From NCBI GenBank assembly GCA_020024475.1, contig JAHHTS010000025.1:1-32119 (forward strand): a DNA stretch of 32,119 bases, in the 5' to 3' direction. The position numbers and the translations under genes were made by a program. This document shows positions 16,069-24,565 of this stretch, piece by piece. The notes beneath the pieces were generated by a model. That model had not been told where the DNA came from and searched no databases. It saw only the letters and a list, made by a program, of their open reading frames with translations. The stretch is from Oscillospiraceae bacterium (lineage in GTDB: Bacteria > Bacillota > Clostridia > Oscillospirales > Ruminococcaceae). The stretch's first letter is position 1. Each line of letters starts with the position of its first letter.

Positions 16069-16154
16069 GAAATCGAAAATTATAAAAAATCATAAATAGT
16101 GTATATAGTTTAAATATGTTATTAATGTATAGTTATAATAAATTATTTGAAAAA

Positions 16155-16172
16155 TTTGTGCATATGCACAAA
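16155..16172. promoter_or_regulatory. 18-bp perfect palindrome of CRP/FNR-like form
   Basis: TTTGTGCATATGCACAAA is a perfect palindrome in the 425-base divergent spacer. TGTG-N6-CACA is the core pattern of CRP/FNR-family operators. It lies about 90 bases upstream of the phosphorylase -35 and about 100 bases upstream of the CmpB-gene -35. The rest of the spacer is AT-rich and shows nothing else beyond the two promoters. Confidence 0.5.
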
Positions 16173-16269
16173 AATGTCATACATTATATATAACATTAGT
16201 ATTAAATATAGTTTATTGTCTAATTATATGGAACTTTAAACTTATTGGACAAATAAAACAAATTGACTA

Positions 16270-16298
16270 TTGTTAAATGTCGAATAAAAATATATACT
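16270..16298 (+). promoter_or_regulatory. Promoter of the CmpB-type gene
   Basis: TTGTTA (16270-16275), a 17-base spacer and TATACT (16293-16298). The predicted start is about 90 bases before the ATG. Confidence 0.6.
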
Positions 16299-16396
16299 CG
16301 CTTTAATGAGAAGGTTCAAATACCACTCATAATAAATATTTTGTAATATAGATATAACTTCAACAAATATTATTAAAAAAGGACAGAGGTATTTAT

Positions 16397-17125
16397 ATGA
16401 GCATGTTTCTTACACTTGCATACTTGTTTTTTATTGGATCAGTTGCAGGTTGGGTATTAGAATTAATTTACCGAAATATGAGAAGCAATCATCAAAAATG
16501 GATAAATCCAGGATTTTGCACAGGGCCATATGTTCCACTTTATGGCTTTGGACTATGTATTCTATATTTACTCGCTTCGATTGAATGCTTTTTTAAAATT
16601 AAAAACCCTATTATTAGTAAAGTAGTTATTATTTTAATAATGTCGATATGTATGACATTACTTGAATATATTGCTGGTGTATTTTGCTTAAAGTTTTTAA
16701 AAGTTCGTTTATGGGATTATTCCAATGAATGGGGAAACATACAAGGTATAATCTGTCCAAATTTTTCGCTAGCTTGGTCAGTCATAGCATTTATTTATGA
16801 TGTGGTGATACATCCTAGAATTTTATATGCATTGCAATGGCTTTCGGAAAATCTGGCATTCTCGTTTTTTATTGGTATGTTTTTTGGCATTTTTCTTATT
16901 GATGTTGCCAATTCAGCACAAATAGTAGCAAAGCTAAAGAAATATGCTGATGAAAATGAAGTAATTGTAAGATATGAAAATATAAAATATCATATAAGGG
17001 ATGTCCATATAAGGGCATCGAAAAAATATCGTTTCTTTTTCCCGTTTCATTCTGAAAGAGCCTTATCAGATTTGTTGATGGAAATGCATGATACACTTGA
17101 AAAACAAAGAAAAAGAAGAAAATAG
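16397..17125 (+). CDS. CmpB-type putative ABC-transporter permease family membrane protein
   Basis: A 242-residue membrane protein. GSVAGWVLELIYR near the start, then KWINPGFCTGPYVPLYGFG and LLEYIAGVFCLKFLKVRLWDYS, are hallmarks of the family PF06541 (putative ABC-transporter type IV / CmpB), common in Clostridia. About five hydrophobic segments cover residues 5-180, and a basic, probably cytoplasmic tail ends in KRRK. AGAGG lies about 8 bases before the ATG. Despite the family name, no ATPase gene is adjacent, and a transport role is not shown. It stands alone behind its own promoter, 127 bases before the activase gene. Confidence 0.82.
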   Translation: MSMFLTLAYLFFIGSVAGWVLELIYRNMRSNHQKWINPGFCTGPYVPLYGFGLCILYLLASIECFFKIKNPIISKVVIILIMSICMTLLEYIAGVFCLKFLKVRLWDYSNEWGNIQGIICPNFSLAWSVIAFIYDVVIHPRILYALQWLSENLAFSFFIGMFFGIFLIDVANSAQIVAKLKKYADENEVIVRYENIKYHIRDVHIRASKKYRFFFPFHSERALSDLLMEMHDTLEKQRKRRK

Positions 17126-17252
17126 AAGTTCTACTCAATAATATAAAATATCAATAAAGTCATAAAATAAACATATTAAAAACATGACTGCAAAACCAAT
17201 AAATTTACATTTGAGTTAGAAATATATTGTTTTGTAATGGGGGAGTAAAAGT

Positions 17253-20200
17253 ATGAAAACATATTTGGCTGGCGTCGATGTTGGATCTACAACAGTTAAA
17301 TTAGTAATTCTTGATGAATATGGTGAAATTATTTATGGAGATTATCGCAGACACCATGCTCATACTCAAGATACATTAAAAATGCTATTATCAGATGCTT
17401 TAAGTATACTTGGTGAGTGTAAGCTTAAATTGAGTGTTACAGGATCTGGTTCAATGAATCTAGGAAATGCATTAAATATTCCTTTTGTACAAGAAGTTGT
17501 AGCCGTGGCATCAGCTTTGAAATTTGTAGCACCACAAACTGATGTAGCAATAGAACTCGGCGGGGAAGATGCAAAAATCATATATTTTAATGGTGGATTA
17601 GAAGAGAGGATGAATGGCGTTTGTGCAGGTGGTACAGGCTCATTTATAGATCAAATGGCAGGACTGTTGCAAACAGATGCAGAAGGATTAAATGAAGCTG
17701 CTAAAGAATATAAGCATATATATTCAATTGCTGCTAGATGTGGAGTTTTTGCAAAAACTGATATACAACCGCTAATAAATGAGGGGGCAACGAAAGCTGA
17801 TTTGTCAGCTTCGATATTCCAAGCGGTAGTAAATCAAACTATATCTGGACTTGCTTGTGGTAAACCTATAAGAGGATGTGTTGCTTTTTTAGGTGGGCCA
17901 TTACATTTTTTAACTGAACTTAAAAATGCATTTATAAGAACATTGCATTTGACACAAGAAAATGTAGTTGACCCGACAAATTCACATTTATTTGCTGCTA
18001 TAGGGGCAGCATTAGAATCAAAAGCAGTTAGCGAAATTGGGCTGATAGATTTGATAGAAAAATTAAAAAAAGGAGTTAATATTTCATTTGAAATGCCAAG
18101 GCTTGAACCTTTATTTAAAAACAATGATGAATTTATGGCATTTCAAGAACGACACGCTAAAGCAGTTGTCAAAAAAAGTAAATTGTCAGAATATCATGGG
18201 AATTGTTTTCTTGGTATAGATGCTGGATCGACAACAACAAAACTTGTTTTAATTGATGAAGAAGGCAATCTTTTGTTTTCTAATTATTCAAACAATCATG
18301 GAGATCCAATAAAAACAGCTCAAAATGCTATTAGCTTTCTGAAAAGAAAACTTCCTGAAAATGTTAATATAGTTCGTTCATGTTCCACAGGATATGGTGA
18401 AGCACTTTTAAAAGCTGCTTTTTCTCTTGATGAAGGAGTTGTTGAAACCATAGCTCATTGTACAGCAGCGGAATTTTTTGATCCTAACGTTGACTGTGTT
18501 TTGGATATTGGTGGTCAAGATATGAAATGTATCAGGCTTAAAAATGGTACAGTAGATAATATTTTGCTTAATGAAGCATGTTCTTCTGGTTGTGGCTCTT
18601 TTATAGAAAATTTTGCAACATCAATGGGATATACAGTAAGTGATTTTGCTAAGGAAGCTTTATTTGCAAAAGCTCCAGTCGACCTTGGTACAAGATGTAC
18701 TGTATTTATGAATTCAAATGTAAAGCAGGCACAAAAAGAAGGTGCATCTGTTTCAGATATCTCAGCAGGCCTTGCCTACTCAGTAATTAAAAATGCACTT
18801 TATAAAGTTATAAAATTAGCGTCAGCTGAAGACTTAGGTAATCATATTGTAGTGCAAGGAGGAACATTTCATAATCAGGCTGTACTTTGTGCATTTGAAA
18901 AAATTGCAGGAGTAAATGCGACTTGTCCTGATATTTCAGGTTTAATGGGAGCTTTTGGAGCAGCATTAGTGGCACGAGAACATTATGATGGTACAAAAAC
19001 TACAATGCTTCCTCTTGATGATATAATTAATTTAACATATAAATCAACTAGCGTTCATTGTGGCAAATGTTCAAATAATTGTATGCTCACCATAAATAAT
19101 TTTTCAGGTGGACGAAAATACATAAGTGGAAATAGGTGCGAAAAAGGTGCAGGGGCAATAAACTCTAATATAAAAGCTCCTAATATGATGGAATATAAAT
19201 GCAACCGATTATTTAACTATGCGCCGTTAACCGAAGATAAAGCACCTAGAGGGACTATTGGAATTCCTAGAGTTCTAAATATGTATGAGGATTATCCTTT
19301 CTGGGCAGTATTTTTCAAAGAATTAGGATTTAGAGTTGTTTTATCACCTTTTTCTGATAGGAAAATTTATGAGCTTGGGATGGAGTCCATTCCTTCAGAA
19401 TCAGAATGCTATCCAGCTAAATTGAATCATGGACATGTACAGTGGCTTATCAATAATGGCGTAAAAACAATCTTTCAACCATGTGTTTTTTACGAATACA
19501 AAGAAACAAAAAAAGCTCAAAATAATTTTAATTGTCCTATTGTTATATCAAATGCTGAAAATATAAAAAACAATGTTGAGGATATCGAGAAAGGAAAAGT
19601 AAAGTATATACGTCCGTTTATTTCGTTTGCAAATGAGCAAACAGCAGCAGATAGACTAGTAAAATTATCGGAGAAAGAGTGGCAAATTTCTGAAACAGAA
19701 GTTCGTAAAGCTGTTCACCTTGCGTGGGAAGAGCAGCGAAAAGCAAAAGAAGATATACGAAAAGAAGGACGGCGTTTGCTTGAAAAAATAGATAAGAATG
19801 GTGGTCGTGGAATAGTTCTTGCTGGGAGACCTTATCATGTGGATCCTGAAATAAATCACGGTATACCAGAATTAATTTCTTCCTATGGGCTAACAGTTTT
19901 TACAGAGGATAGTTTACCATTGAATGCTAATTCTGAAAGACCTATACGTGTTGTAGACCAATGGGTGTTTCATTCAAGATTATATAATGCTGCAGAGTTT
20001 GTTTCCAGCAGAGACAATCTTGAATTGATACAACTAAATTCTTTTGGCTGTGGTCTTGATGCAGTTACATCAGATCAAGTGTGTGAAATACTTGAAAAAA
20101 GTAATAAACTTTATACACTTTTAAAAATTGACGAGGTAAATAATCTAGGTGCGGTAAGAATACGCATAAGAAGTTTGCTGGCTGCAATGGACATGCGAGC

Positions 20201-21503
20201 CCAAAAAGAAATTAAATCAAAACCAGAGCCTATAAAATATAATCGAACAAAATTTACTAAAGAGATGCATAAAGAAGGCTATACTATTCTTGCACCTCAA
20301 ATGAGTCCAATACATTTTAAACTTCTTGAGCCTGTATTTGCAAAACATGGACATAATATAGTTATTTTGGATAATGATAACAGGCAGGCTATCGACACAG
20401 GATTAAAATATGTAAATAATGATGCGTGTTTTCCATCAATTACTGTGGTTGGGCAGATTATGCAAGCTGTTTTATCTGGAAAATATGATACCAATCATCT
20501 AGCAATAATAATGAGCCAAACTGGTGGCTGTTGTCGTGCCAGCAATTATGTGGCTTTTATAAGAAGGGCGTTAGAAAAAGCAGGCTTGTCACATATTCCC
20601 GTAATTTCCATGAATGCAAACGGTATGGAAGTAAATGATGGCTTTAAACTTGGTGCGGGACTTGTCATAGATGCGGCTCAAGCCGTAGTATATGGCGACT
20701 TACTTATGAGGTGTTTATATAGAGTAAGACCATATGAAAAAATACATAGCTCTGCCAATCAATTATTAGAAAAATGGATAGAAAAATGCATCAATATTTT
20801 GTTAAATAAGCATAGTGCTAAATATTATAAAACAACTTGCAGTGAGTTAGTAAAAGATTTTGATATACTTCCATTAGATGATAAACTTTTAAAACCAAAA
20901 GTAGGAATAGTAGGAGAGATACTTGTTAAATATATGCCTTTAGCAAATAATCACCTTGTTGATTTGTTAGAGCATGAAGGCGCCGAAGTAGTAGTTCCTG
21001 ATTTTTTAGACTTTATGAATTATTGCTTGTTTAATACTAATTATAAAGCAGAGTATCTAGGAAAATCAAAAGCAACAGCCTTTTTGGCTGATGCTGGTAT
21101 TAAACTAATAAATTGGATTAGAAAACCAGCAATAGATGCTTTAGAGAATAGCAAACGCTTCGACCCCCCTATTAAAATAGAAAAAATAGCAGAAATGGCA
21201 AAACCTTTTATTTCGTTAGGAAATCAATATGGAGAAGGATGGTTTCTTACGGGAGAAATGATAGAGCTTATAATGTCTGGTACAACAAATATTGTTTGTA
21301 TTCAGCCATTCGCGTGTTTGCCAAATCATGTAGTAGGAAAAGGTGTGATAAAATCAATTCGAAATGTATACCCTCAAGCTAATATAGCCGCCGTTGATTA
21401 TGACTCTAGTGCTAGTGAAGTAAACCAGTTAAATCGTATCAAATTAATGCTTTCCTTGGCTAAAGAAAATATGAAAAGCCAAGAAAATAGCAATAAAATT
21501 TAG
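17253..21503 (+). CDS. Two-headed 2-hydroxyacyl-CoA dehydratase activase / BadF-BcrA-type ATPase fusion protein
   Basis: A 1416-residue cytoplasmic protein of the large acyl-CoA dehydratase activase family. Two BadF/BcrA ATPase domains come first: residues 1-265 (GVDVGSTTVKL; NGVCAGGTGS with Cys124; ARCGVFAK with Cys163) and about 318-575 (GIDAGSTTTKL; EACSSGCGSF with Cys443 and Cys447; RCTVF with Cys482). The cysteines in these two spots bind the bridging [4Fe-4S] cluster in HgdC-type activators. A Cys603/606/610/629 group follows, then a DUF2229 region (about 650-870) and a C-terminal HgdB-like region (about 1020-1400) with GGCCRASNY. Classical activators drive ATP-dependent electron transfer to a radical dehydratase. 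The partner of these giant fusions is not established, and no dehydratase genes are adjacent. GGGGGAG lies 7 bases before the ATG. Confidence 0.92.
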   Translation: MKTYLAGVDVGSTTVKLVILDEYGEIIYGDYRRHHAHTQDTLKMLLSDALSILGECKLKLSVTGSGSMNLGNALNIPFVQEVVAVASALKFVAPQTDVAIELGGEDAKIIYFNGGLEERMNGVCAGGTGSFIDQMAGLLQTDAEGLNEAAKEYKHIYSIAARCGVFAKTDIQPLINEGATKADLSASIFQAVVNQTISGLACGKPIRGCVAFLGGPLHFLTELKNAFIRTLHLTQENVVDPTNSHLFAAIGAALESKAVSEIGLIDLIEKLKKGVNISFEMPRLEPLFKNNDEFMAFQERHAKAVVKKSKLSEYHGNCFLGIDAGSTTTKLVLIDEEGNLLFSNYSNNHGDPIKTAQNAISFLKRKLPENVNIVRSCSTGYGEALLKAAFSLDEGVVETIAHCTAAEFFDPNVDCVLDIGGQDMKCIRLKNGTVDNILLNEACSSGCGSFIENFATSMGYTVSDFAKEALFAKAPVDLGTRCTVFMNSNVKQAQKEGASVSDISAGLAYSVIKNALYKVIKLASAEDLGNHIVVQGGTFHNQAVLCAFEKIAGVNATCPDISGLMGAFGAALVAREHYDGTKTTMLPLDDIINLTYKSTSVHCGKCSNNCMLTINNFSGGRKYISGNRCEKGAGAINSNIKAPNMMEYKCNRLFNYAPLTEDKAPRGTIGIPRVLNMYEDYPFWAVFFKELGFRVVLSPFSDRKIYELGMESIPSESECYPAKLNHGHVQWLINNGVKTIFQPCVFYEYKETKKAQNNFNCPIVISNAENIKNNVEDIEKGKVKYIRPFISFANEQTAADRLVKLSEKEWQISETEVRKAVHLAWEEQRKAKEDIRKEGRRLLEKIDKNGGRGIVLAGRPYHVDPEINHGIPELISSYGLTVFTEDSLPLNANSERPIRVVDQWVFHSRLYNAAEFVSSRDNLELIQLNSFGCGLDAVTSDQVCEILEKSNKLYTLLKIDEVNNLGAVRIRIRSLLAAMDMRAQKEIKSKPEPIKYNRTKFTKEMHKEGYTILAPQMSPIHFKLLEPVFAKHGHNIVILDNDNRQAIDTGLKYVNNDACFPSITVVGQIMQAVLSGKYDTNHLAIIMSQTGGCCRASNYVAFIRRALEKAGLSHIPVISMNANGMEVNDGFKLGAGLVIDAAQAVVYGDLLMRCLYRVRPYEKIHSSANQLLEKWIEKCINILLNKHSAKYYKTTCSELVKDFDILPLDDKLLKPKVGIVGEILVKYMPLANNHLVDLLEHEGAEVVVPDFLDFMNYCLFNTNYKAEYLGKSKATAFLADAGIKLINWIRKPAIDALENSKRFDPPIKIEKIAEMAKPFISLGNQYGEGWFLTGEMIELIMSGTTNIVCIQPFACLPNHVVGKGVIKSIRNVYPQANIAAVDYDSSASEVNQLNRIKLMLSLAKENMKSQENSNKI

Positions 21504-21535
21504 TAATTTTATAAATTTACTTATATTATTTTTGT

Positions 21536-21564
21536 TTGAAAATATGTATTTAATATTGTATAAT
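21536..21564 (+). promoter_or_regulatory. Sigma-A promoter of the alarmone synthetase gene
   Basis: TTGAAA (21536-21541), a 17-base spacer and a perfect TATAAT (21559-21564), about 85 bases before the start codon. The gene is therefore not simply read through from the activase gene. Confidence 0.78.
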
Positions 21565-21649
21565 TACTCAAAGAAAAATAAACTATAATGAGTTTATCAA
21601 ATTCGTTTGTTATTACAACTAAACAAAGCTATATAAGAGGTAACAATAC

Positions 21650-22333
21650 ATGTATGAAGAAAATAACCAGAAAAAAATAAACTTGGAAGCTGGTTTGCGT
21701 GAAACAAGTCAAGAACTTATAGATTGGACTCAAAACAAGGGGATGGAATTTCGTAGATTAATGTCTTACTACAAGTGTGCAATTCGTGAAGTTGAGACAA
21801 AATTTCAAGTTTTAGATGAAGAATATTCATTGCAGAATGACCGTAACCCGATTAGTGGCATTAAATCTAGATTAAAAAGTGTGCCAAGTATTATCGAGAA
21901 GTTGAAACGAAGAGAACTTGACCTTACGGTTGAATCAATAGAGAAAAATCTTAATGATGTAGCTGGTATAAGAGTTATTTGCTCATTTGTACAAGATGTT
22001 TATAAATTATCAGAGGCACTATTAAAACAGGACGACATTAAACTTATAGAAAAAAAAGACTATATTAAAAATCCAAAACCAAATGGTTATAGAAGTTTGC
22101 ACCTTATTATAGAAGTTCCAATTTTCCTTGAAAAAGAAAAGAGACATATGAAAGTTGAAATTCAGCTTCGTACAATAGCTATGGATTGTTGGGCAACTCT
22201 TGAGCATCAACTTAGATACAAAAAGGGAATTGTATTTAGTGATGATATGCAAGACGCTTTGTTAAATTGTGCAAAAATTAGTATGGAAATGGATAGCAAG
22301 ATGGATGTTCTTAGGGAACAAGCTAATATTTGA
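21650..22333 (+). CDS. relQ: Small alarmone synthetase, RelQ/YjbM type ((p)ppGpp synthetase)
   Basis: A 227-residue protein with only the RelA/SpoT synthetase domain; there is no HD hydrolase, TGS or ACT domain, and the length is typical of RelQ. Visible motifs: GIKSRLKS (70-77) for ATP, DVAGIRVIC (103-111), KDYIKNPKPNGYRSLHL (136-152), the GTP-binding loop with the stacking Tyr, and VEIQLRT (169-175) with the catalytic Glu170. AMDCWATLEHQLRYK follows. The enzyme moves pyrophosphate from ATP to GTP or GDP. A helical C-terminal tail fits the family's tetramer. AAGAGG lies 9 bases before the ATG, behind its own strong promoter. RelP is a less likely alternative. Confidence 0.9.
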   Translation: MYEENNQKKINLEAGLRETSQELIDWTQNKGMEFRRLMSYYKCAIREVETKFQVLDEEYSLQNDRNPISGIKSRLKSVPSIIEKLKRRELDLTVESIEKNLNDVAGIRVICSFVQDVYKLSEALLKQDDIKLIEKKDYIKNPKPNGYRSLHLIIEVPIFLEKEKRHMKVEIQLRTIAMDCWATLEHQLRYKKGIVFSDDMQDALLNCAKISMEMDSKMDVLREQANI

Positions 22334-22540
22334 GGATATTGACTACAAAATAAAAAGTATTTATCATAAATTCATCAGAATACTCCCATCGCTATATGTG
22401 GAGAGATGAATGATATTATTTTACTATAAATATATCTTAAATATATCTTTTAAGTAAAAAATATGGAATAATAGGTGCATGAAAAAACGTTTTCCAACTT
22501 TTCATAAAGTAGAAAGTGTCTATATATTTAACGATTAAGT
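22334..22540. other. Gene-free region; possible left end of a decayed IS200/IS605 element
   Basis: No coding region is seen. A small imperfect hairpin at 22382-22405 (CTCC pairing with GGAG) is followed by GATGAATG, which resembles the subterminal hairpins at IS200/IS605 element ends. This fits the TnpB relic just downstream but is weak on its own. Confidence 0.3.
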
Positions 22541-23036
22541 AGCAGGTAAAGCATCTTTCAAAAGAGGACTATCGAACGCTTTGATAACTGTGACGTATTG
22601 CAAAGAATCTTGCCAATCAAGCAATCTAACGTTAGACAATATTACTTTACTGAAGGCGAATATCTTAATTATCAAAAGAATTACGCACTTTTAAAAAGTT
22701 TTGATAATTATAAGGCATTAAATTCTAACATGGCACAACATTACTCGAAGAAGTCGATAGTTCGTTCAAATCTTTCTTTGAACTTCTAAAATTAGCTAAA
22801 AAGGGTAAATATTGTTTTAAAAATTTCTGGTTACCTAATTACCTTCCCAAAGATGTATATGGAAGCCTGTAATTGGTATTATCAGGCTTAATGAGAATAA
22901 ATTAATTTTGCCATTTCCCAAAAACTATAAGAAAGTCCACAAAACGATAGAAATTCAAATTCCACCAATACTAGTAGATAAGCAGATTAAAGAAATTCGA
23001 ATTATTTAAAAATCAAAAGTTAGGTTCTTTGAACGA
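22541..23036 (+). pseudogene. Frameshifted N-terminal relic of a TnpB (IS200/IS605 OrfB) gene
   Basis: Pieces of a TnpB protein can be read in shifting frames and in the right order: HLSKEDYRTL near 22552, NVRQYYFTEGEYLNYQKNY with YKALNSNMAQ up to about 22738, then in another frame EEVDSSFKSFFELLKLAKKG and LPNYLPKD, later FPKNYKKVHKTIEIQIPPI and KEIRII to about 23007. TnpB is the RNA-guided nuclease carried by IS200/IS605 elements. At least two frameshifts and several stops are present. The C-terminal RuvC-like domain with the catalytic acidic residues, and the zinc finger, are missing. No TnpA gene is seen. This is a dead remnant, though recognisable at the protein level. Confidence 0.8.
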
Positions 23037-23301
23037 TAAAACAGGTATGCAATCTCATTTCTCTATGCAGTAGGGATTAATTAATACCTTTATATTGCAA
23101 TAAATTGTAGTTGGTGATATGATGTAAATATAAATAAAGTCGTAGTTATAGAAAAGCTTATTATATCATGGATTTTGATATAAATAATGCTTCAGCATTT
23201 ATGTTGCCTTATACTTGATTATGTGAATTAAATATCGCAATGCGGAATAATTTTATGAGGTAGAGATATTGCTATAAATAATTTAAAAACAGGAGGTATA
23301 T
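23037..23301. other. Spacer between the TnpB relic and the small membrane protein gene
   Basis: AT-rich DNA without a readable gene. A small hairpin (AATGC / GCATT around 23186-23199) is present. An extended -10-like TGCTATAAA lies at 23270-23278, just before the next gene, but no matching -35 can be supported. Confidence 0.35.
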
Positions 23302-23532
23302 ATGGACAATAGAGATATAAACGAAAAATGTACATTTAAAGAATTGCAAAAAGTTGCAAGGTTAACTTATGGTACTTTAGGACTGGCTTTGGTTGTTTCA
23401 TTGGATTATATAAAATACTGTTTAGGGTATAAAGTAGTAGAAAAAGCTACCATGATTGGTCCAATCATACTTATAGCTTTTATTGTTTGGACTTGTTATA
23501 AGCTTAGAAAAGCATTTAATTTATTCAAATAA
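23302..23532 (+). CDS. Unrecognised 76-residue membrane protein
   Basis: A short protein with a polar, charged start (residues 1-18), a moderately hydrophobic segment (about 22-38), a lysine-containing linker, a clear membrane helix (about 49-66), and a basic end. The coding case is good for its size: a strong AGGAGG lies 6 bases before the ATG, the reading frame is uninterrupted, and a terminator hairpin starts 8 bases after the stop. I do not recognise a family. It sits in an otherwise decayed mobile island, flanked by broken TnpB and TnpV genes. It may be cargo of that island or a survivor of the original chromosome. Small toxins and transporter accessory proteins can have this shape, but nothing specific supports either. 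Confidence 0.65.
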   Translation: MDNRDINEKCTFKELQKVARLTYGTLGLALVVSLDYIKYCLGYKVVEKATMIGPIILIAFIVWTCYKLRKAFNLFK

Positions 23533-23540
23533 ATATGCAA

Positions 23541-23578
23541 AAAAAGAGAGAGCATTGAAACATATGCTCTCTTTTTAT
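23541..23578. terminator. Bidirectional terminator after the small membrane protein gene
   Basis: Arms AAGAGAGAGCAT and ATGCTCTCTTTT flank a short loop. T-runs lie on the 3' side for both strands (TTTTT on plus, TTTTTTT on minus), so it can end the 76-residue gene and also the remnant reading frame coming from the right. Confidence 0.8.
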
Positions 23579-23581
23579 TGT

Positions 23582-23888
23582 TATATTTGAAACACCAAAA
23601 TGTAGTGCTGTAGAACATACATAACTTGGTGAATTTCCAGTTTGTGGCATGCCACTCATACCTTCCAATCCAAGCAATGGTAAAGCACCTAATATTATGT
23701 AAAGATAGCAAAAATGATAACTATCGCCATATTAGGTAGAATTGTAATAACAGCCAAGGGGAAACAAGATGATAGGTTTCTATTAATGATATTGTAAAAA
23801 CGGCTAAAGTGACTGTTATTCTTCCAAAAAACTGAAGATAAAATTAATTGAGAGAATAGCACAGGCAGGTTGTTTTTTGTCATGTTCT
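23582..23888 (-). pseudogene. Degenerate membrane-protein remnant
   Basis: On the minus strand two hydrophobic reading frames abut. One runs from about 23883 to 23698 and ends in LPNMAIVIIFAIFT. The other covers about 23705-23582 and reads ILGALPLLGLEGMSGMPQTG, with no stop for about 40 residues. One frameshift would join them into a membrane protein that ends at the shared terminator. I do not recognise the family. The composition and position fit a broken gene of the mobile island, but it may be noise. Confidence 0.3.
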
Positions 23889-24056
23889 TATTCTTCATTT
23901 ATTAGATAGAGTGTGTATATGTTTAAATATAAAGAAGAATTAAATGAAATAGAAAATAGATTGTTAGTAGTTAAAAATGATTAGGAATGACTTAATCTTC
24001 TCTAGGAAATAATCTACAGAGAAAAATAAAAATGAAATTATTGTTAATATAAGCTT

Positions 24057-24370
24057 AAATGTGAAGTATGTTTAATTCCTTACTGGCATACACACAGTTA
24101 GTAGAAATTTTGTTACAAGGAATGTAAAAAAGGTGAACCACAATAAGAAAACTTTGGAGTTTTACCACCAGAAGCAAAATGGGAAAGCACTATCTGAGAT
24201 TGATACTTCGGAGCGTAATGTGATGTAGTATATTAACAAAGTAAATGGTAAAAAGACAAGATGTAACCGAGAAATTAAAAGCAACGGATATGATGAGATG
24301 GATAGCAATGATGAATAATATTCTATACTGTGTTGATGGAATTGTATTGAATGATATTATGTATTTGTAA
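24057..24370 (+). pseudogene. TnpV-like transposon protein relic, with a degenerate zinc-ribbon fragment in front
   Basis: From about 24150 the fragment GKALSEIDTSERNVM, a stop, YINKVNGKK, and then after a frameshift DVTEKLKATDMMRWIAMMNN and GIVLNDIMYL up to the stop at 24368-24370, follow the C-terminal half of TnpV, a small protein of clostridial mobile elements (pattern: LKA-DQM-W---MN--, then a DLIY-like end). In front (24057-24149) another frame shows CEVC and CYKEC pairs separated by two stops, reminiscent of a small zinc-ribbon protein. All parts are broken by stops or frameshifts. A terminator-like hairpin follows. Confidence 0.6.
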
Positions 24371-24383
24371 TTGAATTATCACC

Positions 24384-24425
24384 AAAAGAAAACTGCTATT
24401 TTAACCGATATCAGTTTTTCTTTTT
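24384..24425 (+). terminator. Terminator-like hairpin after the TnpV relic
   Basis: AGAAAACTG and CAGTTTTTCT arms with a 16-base loop, followed by TTTT. The stem is AT-rich and short, so strength is uncertain. Confidence 0.5.
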
Positions 24426-24477
24426 AGGAAGCATTCAAAAGGTCATAAAGTTATGATAGTCGAAATTGTCAGCTTAA

Positions 24478-24505
24478 TTGCAAAACATAGGGCTTCTGCT
24501 ATAAT
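24478..24505 (+). promoter_or_regulatory. Promoter of the TraX-family gene
   Basis: TTGCAA (24478-24483), a 16-base spacer and an extended -10, TGCTATAAT (24497-24505). Transcription would start about 55 bases before the ATG. Confidence 0.7.
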
Positions 24506-24565
24506 ATTTAATGAGAAGTTATATTTTGTTTTAACAATTAATTGGAATTTGTAGAGGAAAAAGAT

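Noticed and set aside
23919..23984. A 21-codon open frame starting MFKYKEELNEIENRL
   Set aside because: It has no ribosome binding site, ends quickly and lies among degenerate DNA; it may be a gene fragment but cannot be supported.
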